A DNA stretch of 64,000 bases from T3Sed10-213 sp012519365 (GTDB lineage Bacteria > Planctomycetota > Phycisphaerae > Sedimentisphaerales > Anaerohalosphaeraceae): positions 27,408 to 91,407 of the forward strand of contig JAPXLV010000003.1 of the NCBI GenBank assembly GCA_033809355.1, read 5' to 3'. Under the pieces are notes generated by a model. That model was not told where the DNA came from. It made no database searches and worked only from the letters and a program-made list of their open reading frames with translations. Below, piece by piece: positions 1-7,960 of this stretch (the stretch's first letter is position 1; the number at the start of each line of letters is the position of its first letter). Both the position numbers and the translations under genes were made by a program.

Positions 1-83
1 TTCCCGGCGGTGAACGTCGCTGCGCCGGCCGTGAGGGACAGACCCGCCAAAATCATCAAGCCTGCAATTAATGTCGTTCTCAT
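1..83 (-). CDS. Secreted protein, N-terminal fragment (runs off the window)
   Basis: Only the first 27 codons lie in the window. They encode a typical Sec signal peptide: an Arg near the start, a hydrophobic core (LIAGLMILAGLSL) and an Ala-x-Ala-like end. A strong GGAGG ribosome binding site sits 8 bases before the ATG at 83. The first mature residues (TFTAG) resemble those of the PEP-CTERM protein starting at 1763 (TFKAG), and the ribosome-binding context is almost the same, so it may be a paralogue. The function cannot be told from this fragment. Confidence 0.65.
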   Translation of the reverse strand, partial: MRTTLIAGLMILAGLSLTAGAATFTAG

Positions 84-297
84 TTTGAAAACCTCCGCTA
101 AAATATTAAACTCTATCGGCAGCGAATCGTTCGTTGCTCATCTGTTTTCTTGTTCACTGTTCCATTGCTCGCTTCCCCTGAAAATACCTTTGGTATTCCC
201 GCTGACACAATCCCTGATCTTATTCCTTGCAGACACATTGTTGTACCGTATTGCTTACTGCCATTTCTCATCACACCGGCAGTCGTTTTTTTCAAAA
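84..297. other. Intergenic stretch without a supported gene
   Basis: The short open frames here have no ribosome binding sites and no recognisable protein features. Apart from the GGAGG site of the partial gene at its left end and the hairpin that begins at 298, I see no structured element. Confidence 0.5.
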
Positions 298-334
298 GGC
301 AGCGGCGGCCGGAATACACCAGGCGGCCGCTGCC
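298..334 (-). terminator. Rho-independent terminator after the 399-1061 gene
   Basis: A GC-rich inverted repeat pairs 298-306 (GGCAGCGGC) with 326-334 (GCCGCTGCC), nine perfect pairs. Read on the minus strand it is followed by a short T run (TTTT). It lies about 65 bases after the stop codon at 399. Confidence 0.6.
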
Positions 335-398
335 CCGTTTTACGTTCACTGCGCTGATTCGCTGTTGGGCGATGATAACTTACTTTGCCGTGCTTTGT

Positions 399-1061
399 TT
401 ACGCACGTCGCCGACGCAGCAGCGCCAAGCCGCCTAATCCCAGAATCGACAGCGTTGCCGGCTCGGGAACAACAACCGAAACATTGTCAATGCCCACGAA
501 TGGCTTAGTCGCATCGGTACCCGTAAAGGCAATCCGGATGAACAACATATCGTCAACGCCAACCGTACCGCTGTTGAAATTAATGATCGTCATCTGGTCG
601 TCATAGGTCCCCTTGATCCCAATATCATCATTCCCGTCACCGCGTGCGACAATATCCAGCGGGCCGCCGATCACGCTGCTGGCCGTGTCCAGCGTCTGGC
701 CTACCAGCAGGTCAACCCAAGCGGTTGCCGTTCGGGCGGGGTTATCGGTCTCGCACACGATCGCGGCAGAAAAGATATAATCCGTATCCGCAGCCACGGC
801 TATAGGTCTGCTGTTAATCCCGGTCCCCGCCGCGGCATTGGCGGCGCTGGCAATCCACAGTGTCTGGCCGCCAAAATTTTGCCAGGTATAAAAAATACGG
901 CTGGCATTGGCGCCTGAACCTTGACCGTTCCAGGTCCAGTTGCCGGTGGCACTGAAGTCGGCCGGGTCACCCACGGGATAGGCCTCGAAATCATCGACGA
1001 ATACCGCGCTTGCCGCGGTCGCCAAGGCCACAATCATTGTCAATACTGCTAATCTCTTCAT
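399..1061 (-). CDS. Secreted PEP-CTERM protein
   Basis: 220 residues. A Sec signal peptide (MKRLAVLTMIVALATAASA) leads into a mature domain that begins VDDFEAYPVGD and contains FVGIDNVSVV near the end, a beta-sandwich pattern common in extracellular proteins of planctomycetes. The C-terminus is a textbook PEP-CTERM sorting tail: VPEPATLS, a short hydrophobic helix and RRRRA. In known systems an exosortase cleaves and anchors such proteins at the cell surface; none is encoded here. The start at 1061 is chosen over the ATG at 1076 because GGAGG lies 8 bases upstream of it. The tail is nearly identical to that of the next gene. The molecular function of the mature domain is unknown. Confidence 0.85.
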   Translation of the reverse strand: MKRLAVLTMIVALATAASAVFVDDFEAYPVGDPADFSATGNWTWNGQGSGANASRIFYTWQNFGGQTLWIASAANAAAGTGINSRPIAVAADTDYIFSAAIVCETDNPARTATAWVDLLVGQTLDTASSVIGGPLDIVARGDGNDDIGIKGTYDDQMTIINFNSGTVGVDDMLFIRIAFTGTDATKPFVGIDNVSVVVPEPATLSILGLGGLALLRRRRA

Positions 1062-1124
1062 CGTCATTACCTCCATACTAAAAGTTAAGATTACGTTAAC
1101 GACAGATCATCTACTGTGTGCCGA

Positions 1125-1763
1125 TTATGCGCGACGCCGACGCAGCAGCGCCAATCCGCCCAGTCCCAGAATCGACAGCGTCGCCGGTTCGGGAATATAG
1201 GTCGCCTGAAACTGGCCGTCCCAGTCATTGGCGATTTCGTTGATACGAATCCAGCCGCCGCCGGTGTATTGGTTGCCGACCGTCAAACGCACTGCGCCTT
1301 TGACGATTTGCAGCGAATCATTCTCGTTGTACTGCACAAACATCATCGCGTATTGCGTATTGGCATCGAGTTCGAGGGCGTCAAACTGCCATGTCATCAG
1401 GTCGTTGGCCGCAAAATTTAGTGCATTGAGCGAATTGACGGAAATACCGAGCAATGTCTCGTCAGTCATTTCGGCGACCTGCAGAGCCGAATACACTGCC
1501 AAATACGTTTCGCCCGGCTCGGGCAGGTTGGTTTTTGAGTCCGTTTTCGCATACGTCCAATCCATCAGATACACAGTATCCGGAACCGCGTAACCGTCAG
1601 GAACAATCTTGCCGGCGTTGGGGGTGAAGATTTGCCCCCATCCGTCGGCACGATTGTCCCACGTGCCGAATGTGGGGTGGCCGGCCTTAAACGTCATGCC
1701 CGCAGCAGCCGAAAGCCCCATTGCCAGGGCCGCACTTAACATTACAATCATTTTCGCTTTCAT
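1125..1763 (-). CDS. Secreted PEP-CTERM protein
   Basis: 212 residues. A signal peptide (about residues 1-22) precedes a mature region rich in Trp, Asp and Asn (GTWDNRADGWGQIF), with no domain I can name. The end is IPEPATLS, a hydrophobic stretch (ILGLGGLALL) and RRRRA, a PEP-CTERM signal for exosortase processing. GGAGG lies 8 bases before the ATG. At the DNA level the last 70 or so bases closely match the tail of the 399-1061 gene, so the tail was duplicated with or between these genes. A terminator (1790-1831) directly upstream suggests it is not simply co-transcribed with the prepilin gene. Confidence 0.85.
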   Translation of the reverse strand: MKAKMIVMLSAALAMGLSAAAGMTFKAGHPTFGTWDNRADGWGQIFTPNAGKIVPDGYAVPDTVYLMDWTYAKTDSKTNLPEPGETYLAVYSALQVAEMTDETLLGISVNSLNALNFAANDLMTWQFDALELDANTQYAMMFVQYNENDSLQIVKGAVRLTVGNQYTGGGWIRINEIANDWDGQFQATYIPEPATLSILGLGGLALLRRRRA

Positions 1764-1789
1764 CTTTCAAACCTCCGCAAAAATAAACC

Positions 1790-1831
1790 GTTTACCTCAT
1801 CGGCGGACCATCCACCGATGATTCGGTAAAC
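1790..1831 (-). terminator. Long hairpin, likely terminator after the prepilin-like gene
   Basis: Two nested inverted repeats: 1790-1796 (GTTTACC) pairs with 1825-1831 (GGTAAAC), and 1798-1806 pairs with 1812-1820 (CATCGGcGG with CCaCCGATG, one mismatch). On the minus strand it is followed by GGTTTATTTTT. It ends just before the ribosome binding site of the next gene, so it could also act as an attenuator for that gene. Confidence 0.55.
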
Positions 1832-1868
1832 CGACATCGCAGAATCCCTTTTCTGTTTTCAAGACGCT

Positions 1869-2696
1869 TTATCGCCACGTTTGAGGGATATAAAAATATC
1901 CATCCGAACTCATCATCGTCTCCTGACCGGTGTAGCGTCGGACGCTGCCGTCGGTGTAGCCGGCATTCATCCGCAGTTCTTCCATTTCCGTGGGAAGCCG
2001 ACCGGTAGAGGGAATCGAGCCGGGGGCGGGCACATAGATCCAGAAGGACGCGCAATAATTTCCATACATAGGATCTCTGTTGTACTCTTTGAATAGGCCG
2101 GAACCGCGTCGCGGCTGATGCGACAGCCACCAGTCTTCAGCCACGCCGGGCCAATTGTAAATACTGTCGGACAAAAGCAACTGAGCACCGGCTTTGGTAT
2201 CGCCCCTGCCCTTCGGCCCTGTAAAGTGCCGACCATCGAGCATCGGCATGGAATAACCGCCCCAGTATAAGTTATACGAGCAGTTTGTGCCTTCTCCGGA
2301 GTCTTTGTAGTTTTCGTATTGATACTGCAATTCCGCATAATCCCTGGTACGTCCCAGCGGGCACATAAAGGTGTCAACCAGAGGCAGATAGCTCCCCAAA
2401 TAATAGTACGTGCCTTCATTTTTGGCCCACCCGGCTACACCCTGATGGTAATTCAGGTAATTGGCCACGCTGAATGTTCCATTTATACGTTCAGCCGGAT
2501 GGGGAGGCAGAACGCTCTGATTATCAGCGGCGTAGGCCAGCACGCCCTTGACCGTCTGGTTCAGATTGTTGGCACAAATGATCAGGTTGGCGGATTCCTT
2601 GGCTTTACGTAATGAAGGCACAACAACCGACATCAACAACGCGATGATGGCAATCACCACAAGCAGTTCGATGAGTGTGAATGCTTTCGGTTTCAT
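1869..2696 (-). CDS. Prepilin-like secreted protein with H-X9-DG domain (DUF1559-like)
   Basis: 275 residues. The N-terminus is a type IV pilin/pseudopilin signal: short basic leader MKPKA, then FTLIELLVVIAIIALLMSVV with Glu five residues after the cleavage site. The C-terminal half ends in a TDGSVRRY segment, the H-X9-DG type motif that is hugely expanded in Planctomycetota. Such proteins are exported by the type II/IV prepilin route; their function is not known. The start at 2696 (AAAGGGA before ATG) is preferred over 2765, because the longer form would put 23 residues in front of the prepilin leader and run into the GntR gene. The gap to the GntR stop is 25 bases, so the two are probably co-transcribed. 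Confidence 0.88.
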   Translation of the reverse strand: MKPKAFTLIELLVVIAIIALLMSVVVPSLRKAKESANLIICANNLNQTVKGVLAYAADNQSVLPPHPAERINGTFSVANYLNYHQGVAGWAKNEGTYYYLGSYLPLVDTFMCPLGRTRDYAELQYQYENYKDSGEGTNCSYNLYWGGYSMPMLDGRHFTGPKGRGDTKAGAQLLLSDSIYNWPGVAEDWWLSHQPRRGSGLFKEYNRDPMYGNYCASFWIYVPAPGSIPSTGRLPTEMEELRMNAGYTDGSVRRYTGQETMMSSDGYFYIPQTWR

Positions 2697-2721
2697 TGTT
2701 TCCCTTTCAAAAAAACTGTAC

Positions 2722-3501
2722 TTACGTCCTCTGATTCTTGCGGTCTGACAGAAGTTTAAAAACATATAAAAAATGTATCGAAATCATCTCAGCCGCTTCA
2801 TGACTGTTGCGTCGGGCCAGGGCATCATACAGTTGACGATGGGTGGACATGCCGGGCGCTTCAAGCATTTTGCTGTATTGTTCAGTTCCCATTGATCGAA
2901 CAAGTACATGATAGGCCATGGCGTACCATTGCATGAGTTTGGGACGATAGACACGAACATAATGAGGACCGCCGGCCATCTCATTGACGGCCAGATGAAA
3001 ATTGATATCTTCCCGCCTGAAGGTATTGATATCGGACTGACGGATGGCCTCATCCATGCGATCAATAATTTTCTCAAGTTGCGCCTTTTGATTGTCGGTA
3101 ATATGTGAGGCCAGGGCATAAAAGGAACCCGTCTCAAACGTCACGCGAAAGCGATAAATATCCATCGCGATCTGAGGATCGCTAAAATCCACCAGAAAAG
3201 ACCCGCGATTGCGGTCGGTATAAATCCAGCTTTCCTGGCGAAGTCTGTAAAAGGCCTCTCGTACGGGGCCGTTGCTGACCTGAAGTTCCTTGGCCACAAC
3301 CGATTCGGTGATTTTTCCGCCATAATGAATTTGAGTTTTGGGGTCTTCGCCGGGGAAAACGATCTCACGCAGAATATGCTCGTACACCTCCTCAGCCAAG
3401 GCGCTGTTTTTGCTGGACCTCTCATGAAAAGGAATGTAGTCGAATACCTGGTGCATAGGAACAGCCGTCATTGTGTGTGCGATCTCCTTGAGTGAACTCA
3501 T
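2722..3501 (-). CDS. GntR family transcriptional regulator, FCD (FadR-like) subgroup
   Basis: 259 residues. The winged helix-turn-helix covers about residues 35-105 (GKITESVVAKELQVSNGPVREAFYRL, then wing RNRGSFLV). It is followed by an all-helical FCD ligand domain with the expected His and Asp/Glu positions (INFHLAV, STHRQLYDAL) that bind a metal and a small acid in this family. The N-terminus is about 30 residues longer than usual. The promoter at 3594-3621 and the octamer repeat at 3565-3588 lie directly upstream, a layout typical of autorepression. Its ligand is unknown. It probably controls itself and the prepilin gene behind it, and perhaps the GH2 gene next door. Confidence 0.9.
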   Translation of the reverse strand: MSSLKEIAHTMTAVPMHQVFDYIPFHERSSKNSALAEEVYEHILREIVFPGEDPKTQIHYGGKITESVVAKELQVSNGPVREAFYRLRQESWIYTDRNRGSFLVDFSDPQIAMDIYRFRVTFETGSFYALASHITDNQKAQLEKIIDRMDEAIRQSDINTFRREDINFHLAVNEMAGGPHYVRVYRPKLMQWYAMAYHVLVRSMGTEQYSKMLEAPGMSTHRQLYDALARRNSHEAAEMISIHFLYVFKLLSDRKNQRT

Positions 3502-3564
3502 AGGGACACCTTTCCTATCAGCAATTAAACATGGATGGCCTTACGTATCATGATAAACTCCACA

Positions 3565-3588
3565 AAGTACTTAAGTACTTAAGCACTT
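3565..3588. promoter_or_regulatory. Three tandem palindromic octamers, likely operator
   Basis: The sequence reads AAGTACTT AAGTACTT AAGCACTT. Each AAGTACTT is its own reverse complement, so the first 16 bases (3565-3580) are a perfect palindrome and the third unit differs by one base. It lies just downstream of the -10 box of the GntR promoter, covering the expected transcription start, a position suited to repression. Confidence 0.7.
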
Positions 3589-3593
3589 AATTG

Positions 3594-3621
3594 ATTATAA
3601 GGAAATTCAGATCCTAAGCAA
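3594..3621 (-). promoter_or_regulatory. Sigma-70 type promoter of the GntR gene
   Basis: On the minus strand TTGCTT (3616-3621) and TATAAT (3594-3599) are separated by 16 bases. The start site would fall inside the octamer operator. Confidence 0.55.
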
Positions 3622-3767
3622 GAATTTTTTTTAAAAAAACAGGGTTTTGCCGGGAAAAACGACTTAGGTTTTAAGTTTTATAATCACAACTCTTTTTCAT
3701 AAAAGAGGTTAAGATTACCAATGAAACTCGCCAAAAAATGTAAATCCCCCGCCCCTCCAAAAGAAAA
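3622..3767. other. AT-rich intergenic stretch
   Basis: Between the GntR promoter and the terminator of the GH2 gene there are A and T runs (for example around 3625-3640) but no open frame with a ribosome binding site and no clear hairpin. Confidence 0.4.
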
Positions 3768-3796
3768 AGGCGTTGGCCGCTCACGGCCAAACGCCT
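3768..3796 (-). terminator. Rho-independent terminator of the GH2 gene
   Basis: The inverted repeat pairs AGGCGTTGGCCG (3768-3779) with CGGCCAAACGCCT (3784-3796), with one bulged base and a four-base loop. On the minus strand it is followed by TTTTTCTTTT. It lies about 50 bases after the stop codon at 3848. Confidence 0.85.
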
Positions 3797-3847
3797 GTTC
3801 TAATTCAACCTAATCCGCCCAAAATAGATCTCAAATCTAATGTTTTC

Positions 3848-6800
3848 TTATTGTCCCCTGGTCCGGGAGGGCGGCACTGCCATCACATCCAATTCAGCCA
3901 CGGTGGTGTAGTAACTGCCGCCGTGTTCATCGAGGGCCTTGAGCCGAATATACCGCCCTTGCTGCGGCTGATCAAAAAAAACCTCCTGCCATCGTGTATG
4001 ATTTTCGAAGGTGCCGCTTTTGACCTGCTGCCATTGTCGGCCATCCGGGCTGACATAAAACTCATAACGCCCGATACGACCATTGACTGAATCCTGGCGT
4101 GCTAAATATCGGAATCCCACGAGATTCAACAGTTGGCCCAAATCCACATCGATCTCATGCGGCATCGGTTCGCGCGTCGAAGTATAGTTGGTATGCCAAA
4201 ACGTGGAGGGGTCGCCGTCAATGGCGTGTTCCTTCTCCCCTTCGCCGCCCTGCACACTATCGGCCCGAACCACACGCCACGTGCTTTTATCCAAGTCGAG
4301 CAAATCATAAAACTTAGGAAATTCGTGACGGGTCGGCAGACTCTCAACGCCTTCCGGCGTTCGAGTCAAAACATAGAGTGTTCCGGCCTGGTCAAAGACA
4401 AACGGCCCTGTATAACGGACAGCACGCACTCTGTCGGCCGGATTGTCAAACCAATACAGCACGTCCATTCCATCGGGTGAATGCAGACTGATTTGGCGTG
4501 CATGCCGATTTTCAGAGACCTTCACTTTGGTCGCGATGACCGTCGGCGGCAGCGGTACAGAAATCTTCAGACGACCCTGCTCGGCCATTTGGTTCAGACG
4601 CTGGACGCGAAGCGGCGAAAAGGTATAACGCATCCGCATCGTTTCAGGCGTAAACCGATAAATGTCCATTGGCGCCGGCCCGCAACTGGCACCGCCCAGT
4701 CCCATATGTGCGACATCAATACAAAGCACTACTTCGTCGCGTGGTATGACGCGATGAATATGCCGGGCCTGGTCGAAATCTTCAGCCGTATTGTGAAGAG
4801 CACTGGCTGAATACAGCCCGCCCATTTGAATCATCACACCGCGTCCTTGGGTGTCGGTCAAAGCCGCCCAGCGCAGCTCAGTCTTGTTGCCGTTGTCTTG
4901 CGGCCGAACATACCGTTCATATTGCTCGGCTACCGGCCCTTGATACACTCCGACATCGGCGCTTTGCCAGCGATCCCAATAGCTTTCGTGCGGGCCGCGT
5001 CCCAGCCAGGTAAAGGTATCAAACGATTCTGCAATTTTCATCTGAACGCCGATCTTTGGCAGCAAAGGCATCGGGCCATAAGGCACGATTTCATTCTGCA
5101 CATCAATCCATCCATTGCCAAACACCGTAAACAAGGCCGTATGCGTAAAGCCGACCGCCTGCCGTCCGGCAGCCAGACAATCGGTCACCATCTGAATCTG
5201 AGCTGTATGAGCGTTGACTTGCCGAACGCGGATATCCTTGACCGTATAAATCAGCTCATCCAGACGAGCGTTTCTAAAATTGCTTTCGAACCATTTATCG
5301 TTATCTGCAAATGCCCGAAAGACGTTTAGCTGCGGGCCGTGTCCGTGATGCAGAATTTCCCGCCCGTCATAGACCAGCGACGAAAGTGTACCACTGTAGC
5401 GGCTCCACTGAGCGCTGAACGCCCGCGATTGGACTGTTATACCCGAATCCGTCTGCGAAACGGTCAGCTGGGGCATCGGTGACGCCGCGGATTTCGCCGC
5501 CGGCGTCTTATACGGCAGCACCAGTTGTGCAGCCGCTGCGATATGGCCTCGTTCCGTATGAAACGCTGGTTTCGTGGTCACCAGCGAAACATTCAAAAAG
5601 TATTCCGCCGCCAGCATAAGGCTTGGCTGTTGAACCGGCAGGGTCAGCATTGCCGATTGACCGGCCGCGGTATCTGGCAGGGAAAATCGGCCGCTCGCAA
5701 TCGCAAGGCCGTCTTCCAGCAATTCCCACCGTCCCTCAAACTGATTGAGGTTGGTAAAATAATAACGATTGTCAATCTTTATTTGCACACTGTCGGTTTT
5801 GACTTCGACCAGCCCGAACTTGGCATATTGATAGACCCGCTTGACCTCCCGCAGTTTGGCGGTGATATTGCGATCCGGATCGACCACACCGTTGATGCAG
5901 AAATTGTGATCATTGGGCCAGTCGCCGTAGTCGCCGCCGTAGGCGAAAAACCACTCCGGCGAACCGTCCGGATTTGTATAGCCGGTATATTTACGCAGCC
6001 CCTGATCCACCCAGTCCCAAATGCAGCCGCCGATCAGGCGGGGATAGGTCTCAAACACATCCCAGTATTCTTTCAGGTTACCGATGGCGTTGCCCATCGC
6101 GTGCGCATATTCACACACAAAAAAGGGTTTGGGCGAATCGCTACGGCCCTGATTTTCGAGCCATTCGACCGACGGATACATCACACTTTGGATATCAGCC
6201 ACGGAATTATCGCGCTCATAATGAATCGGACGGGATTGGTCGATCGCCAAAATTGCCTTTCGTCCGGCGGCAAAATTCCGCCCGGGGCCGGCTTCATTGC
6301 CCATTGACCAGATCACCACCGAGGGATGATTTTTGTGGGCATGCACCATACGCTCCATGCGGTCGGTATGCGCGATTTCCCAACTGGCGGCATGTCCCAA
6401 CGATTCGCGGCCGTACCCCATACCGTGGGACTCGACATTCGCTTCATCGATCACATAAATCCCGTATAAATCGCACAAATCGTACCAAATGCTCTGATTG
6501 GGATAGTGGCTGTTGCGCACCGTATTGATGTTGTGCTGTTTAAACAAATCCAGATCGCGAATCATCGAGTCCGGCGTAATCGCCTGCCCGCGATCGGGAT
6601 CATGTTCATGGCGATTGACGCCCTTGAGCAAGATCGGCACGCCGTTAATATGGAACTGCCGGTCTTTCAATTCAATCTTTCGAAAACCGTAACGGGTCCC
6701 CTTGACTTCTGTCGTTTCGCCATTGACATCCTGTACTTCCACCAACACGGTATAAAGTATCGGCGTTTCAGATGTCCATTTTGCCGGATTGGACACCCGC

Positions 6801-7789
6801 CCGCGCAGGGTCACTTCGGTCTGACGTGCGGCGGCGATAGGAACCGGCCCAGAGTCGCACAGCGGTGATTGCAGCAGCACCCCATCCGGCCCGACCAGAT
6901 GCGCAACGACCTTTCGCGTCGTGGCAGTATCGGTTAAATTGCGAATCACCGCACGGACCGCCACATCGGCGTCACGATACTGCGGATCCAGATCGGACTG
7001 AACAAAATAATCCCACAGCTGCACTCGCGGCGTTGCGAACAAAAACACATCCCGATATATCCCGCTGAGCCGCCAAAAATCCTGATCTTCCAGATAACTT
7101 CCGTCCGACCAGCGATACACCTCAACGGCCATATCGTTGGTGCCCGGCTTAAGATAGTCGGTTATGTTAAACTCTGCCGGCAGCCGACTGCCTTGGCTGT
7201 AACCGACCTTTTGACCGTTAACCCACAGATAAAACGCCGATGAAACGCCGGCAAAATGAACAAACACCTCTTTGTCCGACCACCCGGCCGGTACGGTAAA
7301 ACGGCGACGATAAGAGCCGACCGGATTTGGCTCACGCTTAGCGGTATAATACACCGGCACATCGCCGATTACCTTGGGAGGATTTTTGGTATGGGGATAC
7401 GTGATATTCACATAGATGGGAGTTCCATAGCCGTAAAGCTCCCAGTTGGAAGGCACCGGAATCGTGTCCCACGCACGGTCGTCAAAATCGGTGTGGAAAA
7501 AATCAGCCGGCCGCTGATCAGGGTGGTTGACCCAGTGAAACTTCCAGTCGCCGTTTAAGGATTGATAATAATCGGAGGCATACCGTTTGGCCGTCAGCTC
7601 CTGCGGGGTGGTCCATTGCAAACCCGCCAACGCCGAGCGAACAGAACCAAAGGACAGGCCCGACGCACGAGCAGGCTCTTTATTGATGCCGATCACCGTC
7701 TCATCTTCCCAGTCCGGTGCCGCCCAAAGTCCCTGAACCGTCAACACTCCCAGCACCATCACCATCAGTCCTTTTTGTATCGCCGTCAT
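3848..7789 (-). CDS. Secreted GH2 beta-galactosidase with C-terminal discoidin-like domain
   Basis: 1313 residues; signal peptide about 1-24. The order of domains is LacZ-like: jelly-roll sugar-binding domain (about 65-265), immunoglobulin-like domain (265-375), TIM barrel (375-680), then the large C-terminal beta domains. The acid/base Glu is near residue 499 (WSMGNEAGPG) and the nucleophile Glu near 560 (CEYAHAMGN); GCIWDWVDQG is also typical. After the catalytic core come a chitobiase-C-like segment (about 1075-1140) and an F5/8 type C (CBM32-like) domain with AIDGDPSTFWHT. It should remove terminal beta-linked galactose from glycans outside the cytoplasm. The ATG at 7789 has AAAGGA five bases upstream, better than the ATG at 7828. 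A single gene with its own terminator. Confidence 0.93.
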   Translation of the reverse strand: MTAIQKGLMVMVLGVLTVQGLWAAPDWEDETVIGINKEPARASGLSFGSVRSALAGLQWTTPQELTAKRYASDYYQSLNGDWKFHWVNHPDQRPADFFHTDFDDRAWDTIPVPSNWELYGYGTPIYVNITYPHTKNPPKVIGDVPVYYTAKREPNPVGSYRRRFTVPAGWSDKEVFVHFAGVSSAFYLWVNGQKVGYSQGSRLPAEFNITDYLKPGTNDMAVEVYRWSDGSYLEDQDFWRLSGIYRDVFLFATPRVQLWDYFVQSDLDPQYRDADVAVRAVIRNLTDTATTRKVVAHLVGPDGVLLQSPLCDSGPVPIAAARQTEVTLRGRVSNPAKWTSETPILYTVLVEVQDVNGETTEVKGTRYGFRKIELKDRQFHINGVPILLKGVNRHEHDPDRGQAITPDSMIRDLDLFKQHNINTVRNSHYPNQSIWYDLCDLYGIYVIDEANVESHGMGYGRESLGHAASWEIAHTDRMERMVHAHKNHPSVVIWSMGNEAGPGRNFAAGRKAILAIDQSRPIHYERDNSVADIQSVMYPSVEWLENQGRSDSPKPFFVCEYAHAMGNAIGNLKEYWDVFETYPRLIGGCIWDWVDQGLRKYTGYTNPDGSPEWFFAYGGDYGDWPNDHNFCINGVVDPDRNITAKLREVKRVYQYAKFGLVEVKTDSVQIKIDNRYYFTNLNQFEGRWELLEDGLAIASGRFSLPDTAAGQSAMLTLPVQQPSLMLAAEYFLNVSLVTTKPAFHTERGHIAAAAQLVLPYKTPAAKSAASPMPQLTVSQTDSGITVQSRAFSAQWSRYSGTLSSLVYDGREILHHGHGPQLNVFRAFADNDKWFESNFRNARLDELIYTVKDIRVRQVNAHTAQIQMVTDCLAAGRQAVGFTHTALFTVFGNGWIDVQNEIVPYGPMPLLPKIGVQMKIAESFDTFTWLGRGPHESYWDRWQSADVGVYQGPVAEQYERYVRPQDNGNKTELRWAALTDTQGRGVMIQMGGLYSASALHNTAEDFDQARHIHRVIPRDEVVLCIDVAHMGLGGASCGPAPMDIYRFTPETMRMRYTFSPLRVQRLNQMAEQGRLKISVPLPPTVIATKVKVSENRHARQISLHSPDGMDVLYWFDNPADRVRAVRYTGPFVFDQAGTLYVLTRTPEGVESLPTRHEFPKFYDLLDLDKSTWRVVRADSVQGGEGEKEHAIDGDPSTFWHTNYTSTREPMPHEIDVDLGQLLNLVGFRYLARQDSVNGRIGRYEFYVSPDGRQWQQVKSGTFENHTRWQEVFFDQPQQGRYIRLKALDEHGGSYYTTVAELDVMAVPPSRTRGQ

Positions 7790-7904
7790 TTCTATCCTTT
7801 CCGTCAGAAGATGAACATTTTGTATCATTGCTGAATCGGCTTTTGAAAGAAGTCCTCTTATCTGCTCACAAAAGTTTGCCGTTCAAACCGCAAAACCCAA
7901 AAGA

Positions 7905-7939
7905 GTCTCGGCAAGCCGTCGGTTCCGGCCTGCCGAGAC
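7905..7939 (-). terminator. Likely terminator of the metzincin gene
   Basis: GTCTCGGCA (7905-7913) pairs with TGCCGAGAC (7931-7939), extended by an inner GCCG/CGGC pair. On the minus strand TCTTTTGGGTTTT follows. It lies just after the stop codon at 7961. Confidence 0.6.
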
Positions 7940-7960
7940 ATCATAGGGGAAAACACCCCG

